This document shows positions 22,391 to 31,965 of a stretch of 64,000 nt of DNA, one piece after another (within the stretch, counting starts at the first letter, position 1; each line of letters opens with the position of its first letter). This DNA comes from Pomphorhynchus laevis. Lineage: Eukaryota > Acanthocephala > Palaeacanthocephala > Echinorhynchida > Pomphorhynchidae. The notes beneath the pieces were generated by a model, which worked only from the letters and a program-made list of their open reading frames with translations, did no database searches and was not told where the DNA came from. The stretch is taken from the NCBI GenBank assembly GCA_012934845.2, contig WNNJ02002827.1, forward strand, positions 124,001 through 188,000, written 5' to 3'. Position numbers and translations under genes: made by a program.

Positions 22391-22625
22391 TTTCTCATTC
22401 ATCATTTTATATATAATATATATTATATATAATATAATATATAAATAGTTTATAATGTATAATAATATGATATAATATCATAATAATGTAGAGGAAATTT
22501 ATTAGGGCACTGCGTCTCTCGACTTGGCCAAATGAAAGAAATTAAATAAAACATTGCAACGATAATATCATAATAATATGAAATACAATATATTTATTAT
22601 ATATAATATATAATATTGTATGTAA
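22391..22625. repeat. AT dinucleotide-rich low-complexity DNA
   Basis: Mostly TATA/ATAATA microsatellite (for example 22412-22480 and 22570-22625) with a short unique piece at 22490-22560. No gene. Confidence 0.6.
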
Positions 22626-22629
22626 TATA

Positions 22630-22990
22630 GTTGTTCAATTACACTATCGCTGGGACCCACGTTGGAATACATTTCAATATTTGTGTTTTGATTTTCACCG
22701 GCAAAGATTACCGAATTATAAAAGACGTTTTCGCCCTTTGCTGGGCTTTTTCAATCTACAATACAAGAGCACAACCAGTAGCACTCCGCTCCTTCCTGGT
22801 GGCTGCTCCTCTCTCGTGCAATCATCTGCCCATTCATATACGCCAATCAACTTCCTTGCCGTGCTTCAAACGCCAAATCCGATCCCATTTAAACAATTTA
22901 TCTGCTTGACTTTTTCATTTTTGTTTGTGGACTTGTAAGCGTGCAGCTTGTACGCATTTGCCACTTTAAATAAATTTGTATTGTATTATT
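22630..22990 (+). mobile_element. CR1-like LINE 3' tail, 5'-truncated
   Basis: The frame 22631-22909 includes ALRSFLVAAPLSCNHLPIHIRQ and FKRQIRSHL, the LINE C-terminal tail; the LINE at 60064-64000 has LRSFLVAASFAWIRLPLDV and FKHLLRSHF at the matching place. The 3' UTR contains GTAAGCGTG...ACGCATTTGCCACTTTAAATAAA and ends in a TTGTATTGTATTA-type microsatellite, the hallmark 3' end also found at 33480, 59400 and, inverted, at 60064. Confidence 0.8.
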
Positions 22991-23029
22991 GTATTGTAAA
23001 TGAACATAAAATCAAATGCCAATAATAAT

Positions 23030-23480
23030 TAAAATTTCATGTTATCGGTACATCCCATTTGTATATATGATCTATGTTTATTCCATGATCAGCATCCGTC
23101 ATTAGTTGTCCGATATTTTTTGCTAATTTTTCTTCTCAAATCAGTGTCATTGAAGTGCTTATTTAGTATTACATTATCAAATATGTCTTCGTGTAATGAG
23201 TGCATCATTAGACAATGGTTTATAATTGCGTCTTTTTGACTTGTTCTTTATTAAGAACGGATCGTCTGTTATTAAGTCGCGTACTCATCGAAATCCCAGT
23301 TTCACCCGTGTATTGGGCTTTACATATTCGGTAAGCTGTTAATTAAATATCCCATATCGAATCACATGATGTATTATTTGTCATAGTGTTCGTTTCTATA
23401 ACGTTGCGACCATTTTGAGCGTGGTCGATGGCATTGTTTGCAACCCGCGTTATGTGTGCTGTTTAGTTGGTTAAGTTTAG
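23030..23480 (-). pseudogene. Penelope-like element GIY-YIG endonuclease remnant
   Basis: The minus strand reads NAIDHAQNGRNVIETNTMTN, then CDSIWDI, a stop, and RICKAQYTGETGISMSTRLNNRRS, then in another frame HSLHEDIFDNVILNKHFND. Penelope-like elements carry C..C, then C.S.NVVYLI.C..C...YVGET...L..R...H at the same spacing; here YTGETG is the GIY-YIG core and R the catalytic arginine. The zinc finger upstream is largely eroded. Two or more stops or shifts are present. Not linked to an RT domain, so it is a 3' fragment of such an element. Confidence 0.6.
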
Positions 23481-24176
23481 ATCTTATTACGCGACTTCGT
23501 ACTGTTTTTACAGATGCAAATACTATTCGTATCGGTATAAGATCTAGTTTTAATTTGCTGCAGATAAAAATAAATTAATGAATTATTCAAGTAAAAAAAC
23601 AAAATTCATATATATTTTCGTTTTTTTCTGACTTTTTCGATCCCAGCCAAATATGGAGTCCCAATCGAGTTTCCTTTCTTTTTTCTTCTTTTTTCTTTCT
23701 TTTTGCAGGTTTCGATTGAGATTTCTTTGGTTGGATGTCGAGGATAAGAATTTTAAACAAAAATTCAAAATGATAAATGCTAAAATTCAATTCTAAAATA
23801 AAAATTCAAAATCATGAAAAACAGAATTTGGATAAAATTGATATTACCAATAAAATAAAAAATATTTTGTAACATTATCTTAAAATTATTTGAACAATGA
23901 CAAAAAATGAAGATAGAATACATTTAATTATACTTTTCTTAATTTCTCTAATTTCTCTGACAAAGCACTTGTAGGCAAGCTCAATATAAAATTAATATAT
24001 ACATTCAAATTTAGAAAAATAATCAAACAAATTTCAAACAAGATAAATAAAAAATTATTCAAAACATTTGATTTTTAAATTGTAAATATTTTAATTAATT
24101 TATTTTTAATTTCAATTTCATTCATAAAAAATTTATTTATTAAAATCAATAATCGTTTTAAAAATAGATATCGTTG
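23481..24176. other. Low-complexity and AT-rich spacer
   Basis: Contains a pyrimidine-rich run at about 23668-23708 and otherwise AT-rich sequence. Short frames here are lysine/phenylalanine low-complexity translations. I see no gene or RNA; part may be the 3' UTR of the minus-strand LINE at 24177. Confidence 0.5.
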
Positions 24177-26660
24177 TTATAAAAGGTGAATGTTTGAGTA
24201 GAAGTACAATCCGCTCAATACAAACGCATTGAGCACAATTATACATCTACCCAAACCGGCATTTAATCGTCTCGCTCTCTCAAACATACGTAGCCCTTTT
24301 CTTACTAATTTGAAACACCTGGCCATATCTGACCTAGGATGCAAACGTGGTTCGAAAACGGATCCCAAAACGCGCACTTGACGCTTTCGATTCCCTGGAA
24401 GAGAATCGAGGAGACAAGTGTGCTTTCCAGGACGCCGAAATCTGTAATGAACAAAATTGCTTTTCGTTGGGTTTAAAGACAAGCCAAACTTCGCTAAGCG
24501 ATGAGCAACAATGTCCATTACAAACTTCATTCGCCCTTCAAACCTTGCATCCGACAGAGTATTTCTCTTAAATGCGATCGAGATGTCGTCCGCATAAATG
24601 ATGGCGTGGGTGTTCCTATCCAAAAGACCCTCCAGAACTCCCCTCGTCACTATCATATAAATGATAGGAGACAGAGGTGAGCCCTGGGGAAGTCCTTTGT
24701 TGAGATGATAGTACTTACCCCCGTCATCATCCAAGTAGAAAGTTCTTGCTTTTAATATACCCAGGACACGATGCAAGAAATTACTCGGTATACCATTACT
24801 GGTTAACGTTGTAACTATTGCATCATGCCCCAAATTGTCGAAGGCCGCCGACACATCCAGCGAATAGAGGACTGCAGGTCGTCTATCGCTGGTAAGAAAC
24901 CTCTGCATGGACCATACTGCCTTATCAGTTCCCCTTCCTCTACGAAACCCGTGAATGTGGTCTCCCAACATATCACGATCTTCGTAGAATCGGGAAAGGT
25001 TCCTCGCAAGAGCTCTCTCATACACCATAACAATATTATTAGATATTGTTATGGGTCTTGTGTCTTTAGCATTCGACACCCATCTTCCCTTCGCAAGGAA
25101 CACCACTTTTCCGACTACAATATCACCAAGATGCTAAAGGTACCCCTAGCATCTTGGCAGCAATATCCGTCCGAACCCTATCGACGATCAATTTGGTCGC
25201 AGCAGCACATGCCGAAGACCCGTTAGACGAAGTCTTTGGCACGACTGGCCACGCACTCAAAATGTCCTCGATAGTGATGTCATCTTGCGAATTGTCGATG
25301 GTCGAAAACAAGAGTTCCATATGGATTTTCATCATTTTTCTCTTTGTCCATCCTTCAGCATTGGCTAGGTGTTTCATTTTCATGAAGTACATTCCCAAAA
25401 CTCTTAGAAGATATCCACTTAGAAGCTGCTGCCCTCCAAGAACGGAAGGTGGTTCGCCTAATGGTTTGCCACCATTCCTTTGAAAAATTCTTGTAAGACA
25501 GCAACTTTTTAGCGTCTACCCTCTGCTCCAACTCTTGAATATCATTCTTGAGCAGAGCCATTTGAGCGATTCTCTGAGACAAAGGATTCGCATCCGTTCG
25601 TAAACCCCAGAGAATACGTTTCAATTGAAGAGCTTTAGGAGTGTACTTGATGTTGGGCGGTCGTTTAGTAGTTAAAAATTTATTTGCATTACTAAAAATT
25701 GCATTATTTAAAATTAATAGAGAATTTGATTCTTTTAATTTATTTGTAAAATTTGTCAAAAACGTCTCATCTAAAATATTCAAACAATCGAAAAAATTAA
25801 AATTATTATTTATTATAAAATTATTATTGCAAATACTAAAATTTATTATTTCATTAAAAGTATTTTTTTAAATAGTACAAAAAATATCTTTATTATTAAA
25901 ATTATTATTTATTATAAAATTATTATTGCAAATACTAAAATTTATTATTTCATTAAAAGTATTTTTTAAAATAGTACAAAAAATATTTTTATTATTTAAA
26001 TTTATCATTACTTCGCTTATTGATCTATTAAAAGCTTGTATACCGGCCCGTGTCGGTTGGAATCTTATCTTGAAAACGAGTTCCTCCTTCCACGACCAAT
26101 ATACAAGCTTGTGCCCATCATTAAAAGTATCTGGCAGCAAATTCTGCTGCCATTTAATTTTAAAATTTGTATTTTTGTTTTGCATAGCAAAATCTAACGT
26201 GGAGCAATATCCATTGCGACGACGGATGAATGTCCCTTCCGGGGGACATATGACCTCCCATGCTGGAGCGATCATGCTGCCCACCCGAGACCCACCGTCG
26301 TCGTTGAAATCTCCAATTAAAAATTGACCACCCAAATTGAAGATCTTCAACAGCATTGATCGAATCTCTCTCCTCCCCTTTTTCGAACTCCAGTCCCCGG
26401 GCTTAATGTAACAATTTGCTACATAAACTGGGCGTCTAGAGATGAAAAACCGGAGGAGCTGGAATGAACCTACTTCGCTAGTGCCATGCGATAGTAAAGA
26501 TGCGCAAAAACGCTTCTTTACCACCGACACTAGGAAGAGTTCCATCCTGAGACCTTCTGCTGACACAAATGTGTCGCAGTCGTCGATCTTGCTGCTAAAA
26601 ATCTTCAATGATCGGGTGATCTTGCTTCATGCAAGAGAAGCACATCTGCCGGTATGAGAC
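24177..26660 (-). mobile_element. ORF2 (APE, RT) of an I/R1-like LINE, inactivated
   Basis: The minus strand 26608-25868 carries an APE-type endonuclease end: RRPVYVANCYIKPGDW, LIGDFNDDGG and STLDFAMQN. After a linker at 25783-25123 comes the RT 25106-24177: ARPITISNN-like fingers, FRRGRGTDKAVW, YSLDVSAAFDNLGHDAI, GLPQGSPLSPIIY, the palm IIYADDISIAF and LNPTKSNF, typical of the I/R1/Jockey group. The N-terminal half of the endonuclease and the C-terminal tail are missing or unrecognised. An AT-rich tandem duplication of about 100 bp at 25800-25995 lies between endonuclease and RT. Confidence 0.82.
25795..25995. repeat. AT-rich tandem duplication (about 100 bp x2) in LINE ORF2
   Basis: The segment running from ATTATTGCAAATACTAAAAT through AGTACAAAAAATAT occurs at about 25825-25890 and again at 25922-25990 with very few differences. 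Translated on the minus strand it gives a repeated NNKxIFCTI and NEIINFSICNNN pattern within the LINE ORF2 reading. Confidence 0.7.
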
Positions 26661-27068
26661 TGAAATACTGTATCAGGTTCTTAAGAACCTATATTCCAGC
26701 TCATTAGGCAGATGTCTTCAAGCGAAGAATACTCAATTCTTCGTTTTTTTTCTTGCATTCAAAGCTTTGTGCCATGAACTGCCCCTCCGACTCGACGCCA
26801 CCTGAAGTGATTCAGGTAACGTCAGCATCTTTATAGCAGTCCCTGGCGCTTTGATCGAAAGACGCTCAGAATCAGTCGATACTACGGAACAATATTTTAT
26901 AGTATTGTCCTCATTTTGAGAGCCTTGTATTTGCGACAAATCGTTGAAACGATTGAAAGTAGTCACCGAAATCGATGACTTGTCTTTTTTCTGTTTCAAC
27001 GGATTTGTATTTGCGTAATGTTGCTGCGTTCAACTCCGATTTAAATTTCTTCAAATTGGATTCGTGGA

Positions 27069-27752
27069 CTACAGCATCTTTTTTAATTTTGCATTTTCCT
27101 GCCTTAAGGCAGCCATTTCTTTTTCAAGAGTAAGTACTCTCTCGATCAACATCGCTGCTTGTCCAGCGTGTTGATCCAGAGAGTGACTTTTGGCTGCCCT
27201 AAGGTAGGACTGAGCTTCCTCACAAGCCTTCTTGTTCTCACCGTTTACCCAGGCCAAGTAAGACTTGAACTCTGGACAAACGTGTGAGTACGCCTTGTGA
27301 GGTTGCCTACAGTTTGCACATGTCGGCCTATTTTTATTTCCACATGCTTGTGTTTCGTGTTCTTCTCCGCAGTGGACGCAACGCGGTGACACTTCTCGAC
27401 ACATGTTCGAAAAATGTTCCCAGCGTTGACATCTGTAACACCGCGGATACCGAAAAGCAGCATCGTCTTCGTCGAATATCTTTACATATATTCGATGTCC
27501 GCAGATGCTGCCTTCACGTTCTTTTATTTTTAAACTACATACAGTTCCTTTCAATAAAAAGGAACTATATGATTGATTAAAAGATTTGCATGCTTTTAGA
27601 ATTCTTACATCATATTGATGTAAGAATTCTTCCACATATTCTTTCTCCGCAAATGACGGCACATCCCTAAGAACGGCCGTCACTTGTGGAGAAATGTCGT
27701 TAATTTCTATACCCTCTTCTCCAACTAAAGCCGCTTTGAATTTATCTTTCAA
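27069..27752 (-). CDS. ORF1 (gag-like, three CCHC knuckles) of the I/R1-like LINE
   Basis: A 227-codon open frame upstream of the LINE ORF2 on the same strand. It has an RRM-like N-terminal region, then three Cys-rich knuckles near residues 105-165: CYRCQRWEHFSNMC, CVHCGEEHETQAC and CANCRQPHKAYSHVC. The C-terminus is a heptad helix (LTLEKEMAALRQENAKLKKML). This gag-like ORF1 is characteristic of I, R1 and Jockey LINEs, where it binds the element RNA. The frame looks open throughout, unlike ORF2. It lies about 400 bp upstream of ORF2 remnants; the 26660-27068 interval holds degraded linker. Confidence 0.82.
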   Translation of the reverse strand: MKDKFKAALVGEEGIEINDISPQVTAVLRDVPSFAEKEYVEEFLHQYDVRILKACKSFNQSYSSFLLKGTVCSLKIKEREGSICGHRIYVKIFDEDDAAFRYPRCYRCQRWEHFSNMCREVSPRCVHCGEEHETQACGNKNRPTCANCRQPHKAYSHVCPEFKSYLAWVNGENKKACEEAQSYLRAAKSHSLDQHAGQAAMLIERVLTLEKEMAALRQENAKLKKML

Positions 27753-27779
27753 AGCTAAGCTTTTGAAAGAGATTTGGTA

Positions 27780-28145
27780 AAAATTATCTTTTTATAGAAA
27801 ACCGTTCGAAGATTTCTCCTCGAACAGTTTTTCTTATTTCCATCTCTCTTATTTTTTTGTTTAGATTATGGTTTTCTTTACATGTTACTTTAAGTGCAAA
27901 AAAGTCTTGCTATTTAGGCAAGAGCCTCTTTTGCACTGAAGATTCTTTTTCTATATTTTTTAAATTTTGCTCCAGCTGGAAAGAAGATTTTCTCTTTCCA
28001 ACTGGCTTATGACAACTAATTCCTTCCAACTGTACTTATGTACTTATGTTAGATGTATATATATGAATAAATAAATAAAAACAAAAAGCAAATGCAACAA
28101 ACAAAAATAAAAAATAAATAAACTAAACTAAACTATATCAACAGC
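27780..28145. other. AT-rich stretch upstream of the LINE ORF1
   Basis: Likely the 5' UTR of the minus-strand LINE followed by low-complexity A-rich DNA (28060-28130). It contains short hairpins, such as AAAAAAGTCTTGC/GCAAGAGCCTCTTTT around 27898-27940. No gene. Confidence 0.45.
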
Positions 28146-28238
28146 TACAGGTGTTCAGTATCCTTGATGTTTCGTTTCTAATAATGCACATTTTAACACA
28201 CGATGAATGTGAGCTTTTAGGATGCATATATATAAACT
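28146..28238 (-). repeat. 93-bp duplicate of Penelope-like RT coding sequence
   Basis: Identical by eye to about 29757-29849, which lies inside the minus-strand Penelope-like RT remnant (reading ...KSSHSSCVKMCIIRNETSRI in part). It directly borders the first 33-bp array, so this array is flanked by element coding DNA on its low-coordinate side. Confidence 0.85.
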
Positions 28239-28249
28239 ACATAAAGCTT

Positions 28250-28520
28250 GAAAACTTGAACACCAATATAGCTCTTGATTCCGAAAACTTGAACACCAAT
28301 ATAGCTCTTGATTCCGAAAACTTGAACACCAATATAGCTCTTGATTCCGAAAACTTGAACACCAATATAGCTCTTGATTCCGAAAACTTGAACACCAATA
28401 TAGCTCTTGATTTTGAAAACTTGAACACCAATATAGCTCTTGATTCCGAAAACTTGAACACCAATATAGCTCTTGATTCCGAAAACTTGAACACCAATAT
28501 AGCTCTTGATTTCGAAAACT
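28250..28520. repeat. 33-bp minisatellite array 1, about 8 copies
   Basis: Eight tandem copies of a 33-bp unit starting AACTTGAACACCAATA and ending TTGATTCCGAA. Units are identical except for C/T changes in the TTCCGAA end. Because 33 is a multiple of 3 and the unit has few stops, several frames on both strands stay open (plus: ENLNTNIALDS repeated). Confidence 0.97.
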
Positions 28521-29094
28521 CGACACTGAAACTGTGACATTTTTATCATAATGCGTTTTATATACAAATAACTGAACACGGAAGAAACCAACACAAACTA
28601 TATTATCTTACTAACGATTTTACAGAATGCTTATCAGTGTGGCCAATTTCTAACTATTCAATTTCTTATTATTTTTTGAAAGCTAAATTTTTTAAACATA
28701 GAATCAAACACTGTTTAGATTAAAGTCAAATAAAATCAACAAGGTTGATCCAAGAATTTTTAATCATTGTGACTGAGTTAGCCTGTATTCGGTATGATTA
28801 TGAAATTTTGCATTGTTGATCTGATCAATTATTTTCAGCCTTGTTGTGCATACACATACAGATGCACTTAATGCTAAAATAAAAATGATTTTTGCTCGTA
28901 ATTTTTGTATACAATAATTGTAGGCAACATTTTTCCTTTCGGCATTTCTGATAGAAATTCATTTTAATATTCTACAGGCTTTCGCTCCAATTTCACCCGA
29001 CATTGAAAACATTATTACAAATAAAGAAGCACGTTCTAATTCTGTGATTCATTTTTTTAGAAACATTTAAAACCATGTGTAGTGTACAAGTAAT
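28521..29094. other. Spacer between the two minisatellite arrays
   Basis: AT-rich DNA with no recognised coding frame. The last part, about 28985-29090, lies between array 2 and the spacer and could be 5' or 3' non-coding sequence of the Penelope-like element. Confidence 0.45.
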
Positions 29095-29492
29095 TTGAAC
29101 ACCAATATAGCTCTTGATTCCGAAAACTTGAACACCAATATAGCTCTTGATTCCGAAAACTTGAACACCAATATAGCTCTTGATTTTGAAAACTTGAACA
29201 CCAATATAGCTCTTGATTCCGAAAACTTGAACACCAATATAGCTCTTGATTCCGAAAACTTGAACACCAATATAGCTCTTGATTCCGAAAACTTGAACAC
29301 CAATATAGCTCTTGATTCCGAAAACTTGAACACCAATATAGCTCTTGATTTCGAAAACTTGAACACCAATATATCTCTTGATTCCGAAAACTTGAACACC
29401 AATATAGCTCTTGATTTCGAAAACTTGAACACTAATATAGCTCTTGATTCCGAAAACTTGAACACCCATATAGCTCTTGATTCCGAAAACTT
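29095..29492. repeat. 33-bp minisatellite array 2, about 12 copies
   Basis: Twelve copies of the same 33-bp unit as at 28250-28520, with rare substitutions (one unit reads ISLD and one HIALD in the plus-strand translation). Immediately followed at 29512 by the Penelope-like RT frame on the minus strand. Confidence 0.97.
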
Positions 29493-29511
29493 GAGTGAAA
29501 AAATTGCTCAA

Positions 29512-30290
29512 TTAAACGATAACACTGCTGCAGATTTTTGAAACTACAGAGTTTATATCCATTGACAGATTCTTAAGTACGCGGTGGTATGGAAAGATAA
29601 ATGTATGTTGTTTTTGACGTTCAGATTTTCCACTTTGTTTTAAATATGAAATTAATGATTTATCAATGCACTTACTAACCTCACGATGTGTATATCCTCT
29701 ATGAATCAAATCATTTTTTATTTTAGTTAACCATTTCAGTTTTGTTTCATTTGTGCTACAGGTGTTCAGTATCCTTGATGTTTCGTTTCTAATAATGCAC
29801 ATTTTAACACACGATGAATGTGAGCTTTTAGGATGCATATATATCTTGCGATATAATTCAGTTTGAATATCGTCATTTTGATCGCGATAGATAGACACAT
29901 CCAAAAAACATGTGGATGTTGATTTTTCGAAGGTATAATGTAACGGCCCGAAATTATCTAGTTTCGTCAAAAATTCTTTGAAATTCTCTTCTCCGCATTT
30001 CCAAATCATAAATATGTCGTCGATGTATCCGTACCGTTTGAATGGTCTGTTCTTGCACTGACTAAAAAATTCTCGTTCGTAGTGATGCAAATACAAAATT
30101 GCGTAGATGGGGCTACCGGCGTACCAATGGCTGTACCTATATTCTGTTTAAATGTTTGCCAATCAAATTCGAAAACATTGCTGGTCAGTATCAGTCTTAA
30201 GCCTTCACTGATGAACGATATCAGATTCTTCGACCAACCAATTTCATCGAGGATAGCGATAATCCTTCTAATGCCATATTAGATAAATAT
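29512..30290 (-). pseudogene. Penelope-like element RT, palm and thumb part
   Basis: The minus strand gives NVFEFDWQTFKQNIGTAIGT near 30180-30120, then YLHHYEREFF, KRYGYIDDIFMIW with the catalytic YIDD near 30020, and HYTFEKSTSTCFLDVSIYRD. Penelope-like RTs have F.F....Y.Q..G.AMG.P..P, Y.DD.F..W and FLD..I at this spacing. After that comes a helical region ending in the fingerless tail at 29512, next to the 33-bp array. The fingers and the GIY-YIG nuclease are missing here; at least two breaks exist. The GIY-YIG remnant at 23030 may come from a relative. Confidence 0.8.
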
Positions 30291-30545
30291 TAGATAAAAT
30301 ATATCTATTTTAAATATATTTGTAAAATATATATTGTAAATATATATATATCATCAATATATATTGATGTAATATATGATGCAATATATGATGCAATATA
30401 TGATGTAATATATTTGTGATATATATTTTATAACTAATATATTAGATATATACATATATCAGATATATATTAGATATTATTTTATCAAATATATTAGATA
30501 AAATTAGAGAGAATATGAAAATAACAAACAATTATTAAAGGAAAG
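30290..30545. repeat. TA-rich microsatellite with 12-bp subrepeat
   Basis: Long run of ATATAT/TAGATA sequence; at 30358-30415 the 12-bp unit AATATATGATGC is repeated about four times. No gene. Confidence 0.75.
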
Positions 30546-30562
30546 ATAAAATTAATAAAGAT

Positions 30563-31062
30563 ATGTATACCGAACTTACTAAATTAAAGGATAACTTTAT
30601 AAAAACAACTTTTGATAAAGCTAGTAATAACTTTGTCTACATATGCAAAAAACTTCATGATATAATGATGAAAAAAGTTAATTATAATGATTTAAATATA
30701 AACACAACAGATGAATGTAGTGATTTAAATTTAGAAACAATTATTACAAGTCACTGTTCTATAATAAATAAAAAGGGTATAAAGGTTGAATCAGATAATA
30801 AAACTATACCTATATTATATTGGAATCCAAAATTACATAAAAATCCAATAAAACCTAGGTTCATATGTAGTGCGTTTAAATGTACATTAAAACCACTTTC
30901 TGTCTATATGAATAAAATACTTAAAGTAATTAAAGCACACTTTAAAAAATATTGCAAGGTAATCGAAATTAATACTGGTATAAAACACTATTTCAGTATT
31001 AATTCTACAAAAGAATTTTTAGAACAGACAAAAGGAATAAATTTTCAGAATATAAATACATC
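30563..31062 (+). pseudogene. Second Penelope-like element: RT fingers part
   Basis: The plus-strand frame encodes LYWNPKLHKNPIKPRFICSA, CTLKPLSVYMNKILKVIKAH and YCKVIEINTGIKHYFSINST in succession. Penelope-like RTs of protist and animal types share PKLHK.P.K.RFI...., KPLS and ...G..HFW.I..S at the same spacing. Codon use is much more AT-rich than in the minus-strand remnant at 29512-30290, and orientation is opposite, so it is a different element lineage. The frame ends by running into a dispersed repeat at 31066; palm and nuclease are absent. Confidence 0.72.
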
Positions 31063-31065
31063 AAA

Positions 31066-31152
31066 TCAGCTAACTGAGTCTACGTATTTTATATAATTAT
31101 AAAATAAACAAAACATAATAATGCTAAATCAAAATTTAATAATTAAATAATA
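31066..31152 (+). repeat. 5' part of dispersed repeat copy 3
   Basis: Begins AAATCAGCTAACTGAGTCTA and includes a 55-bp AT-rich stretch at about 31108-31151 plus upstream bases that recurs nearly unchanged at 31556-31612. The main part of the repeat follows at 31556-31965, so the ubiquilin piece 31153-31555 separates two overlapping parts. Confidence 0.6.
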
Positions 31153-31249
31153 AATTAAATATCATCTTACAAGTCAACTAAATTACAAATTTACAGTTTT
31201 TTTTATTAATTTGTGTTTTATAAATTCTAACTGATCGTAAATATAAAAA

Positions 31250-31540
31250 TCAAGAGTCTTCAATACGTTCTACAGCCATTTTTGCGTCCCCCGTAGATGC
31301 AACAAGCGCTTCAAGATTAGTATCACGGCTATGGAATCCCGCTGTTTGCATTTGTACAAGTTCGGATGCATAAAGTTGTTCTTGAGTTTGGTTTGGTGGT
31401 TGATTTGTCACCTGATGTTGCTGGGAATGAAGACGATATAATGGTTGAAACAACGAAACAGTATAATCTTGATTTGAATTTTGTAAATTTTAAGATGCTG
31501 TTGTTGCATAAGCTGTTTGTCTATTGTTTGGTGATCGAAT
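31250..31540 (-). pseudogene. Ubiquilin C-terminal piece: Q-rich linker and UBA domain
   Basis: The minus strand encodes SLFQPLYRLHSQQHQ, a QVTNQPPNQTQEQLYA linker and a UBA domain: ELVQMQTAGFHSRDTNLEAL, then VASTGDAKMAVERIEDS and a stop. Ubiquilin UBA domains read QLEQLSAMGF.NREANLQAL and IATGGDINAAIERLL. The UBA domain would bind ubiquitin; in ubiquilins it delivers clients to the proteasome. No UBL or STI1 repeats adjoin; an in-frame stop lies just upstream of the linker. The piece lies between two parts of a dispersed repeat and is opposite in orientation to the STI1 piece at 35680-36640. Pseudogene fragment or displaced terminal exon. Confidence 0.8.
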
Positions 31541-31555
31541 ACAATCTGTTTTGTT

Positions 31556-31965
31556 TATAAAATAAACAAAACATAATGATGCTAAATCAAAATTTAATAA
31601 TTAAATAATAAAATTAATAATTGTTTTTAGATTTTCTATAATTTAAATCAAGTTAAAAAATAAAAATAAAAATAAAAAATAAAATTTAAAATAAACGTCA
31701 TTTTTATGAATTGACTAATAAATAACAGACGTTGTATCAGAATAAGAATTAGAGGTCATCAGGAGGAACTGCTATGCTATCAGGTTTCGGCCCCTAACTC
31801 CTCTACCCAACATAGCAGCGGGGCCAAATACATGCTAATGATGTATTTCCTCTGATAAAACTATCTAGTATCTTATTCTAATGCAAAGTATATTATTTAT
31901 TATCCATCCATAAAAATTTGCCACTTAAGAGTTTAAATTTATTCTTTATATTATTGTGTTGATTT
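31556..31965 (+). repeat. Dispersed AT-rich repeat, copy 3 (best preserved)
   Basis: Includes AGAGGTCATCAGGAGGAACT, GCTATCAGGTTTCGGCCCCT, CATGCTAATGATGTATTTCC and CTAGTATCTTATTCTAATGC in order. The segment CTGCTATG at 31769 and CATAGCAG at 31807 form an inverted pair of about 8 bp around a GGTTTCGGCCCC core. Copies at 13205, 14332, 22195 (inverted) and 48270 (inverted). No coding capacity. Confidence 0.72.

Noticed and set aside
23583-23790. Lys/Phe-rich minus-strand small genes
   Set aside because: Translations of a pyrimidine-rich low-complexity run with no family character.
28151-28594. Repeat-protein genes across the 33-bp arrays
   Set aside because: Open frames exist in several frames on both strands simply because the unit is 33 bp and has no stops; no family match and no frame is preferred.
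28250-29492. CRISPR-like array
   Set aside because: Units are directly contiguous with no spacers, and the sequence context is eukaryotic.
31366-31560. Plus-strand 64-codon gene
   Set aside because: It is the antisense of the ubiquilin UBA coding sequence.
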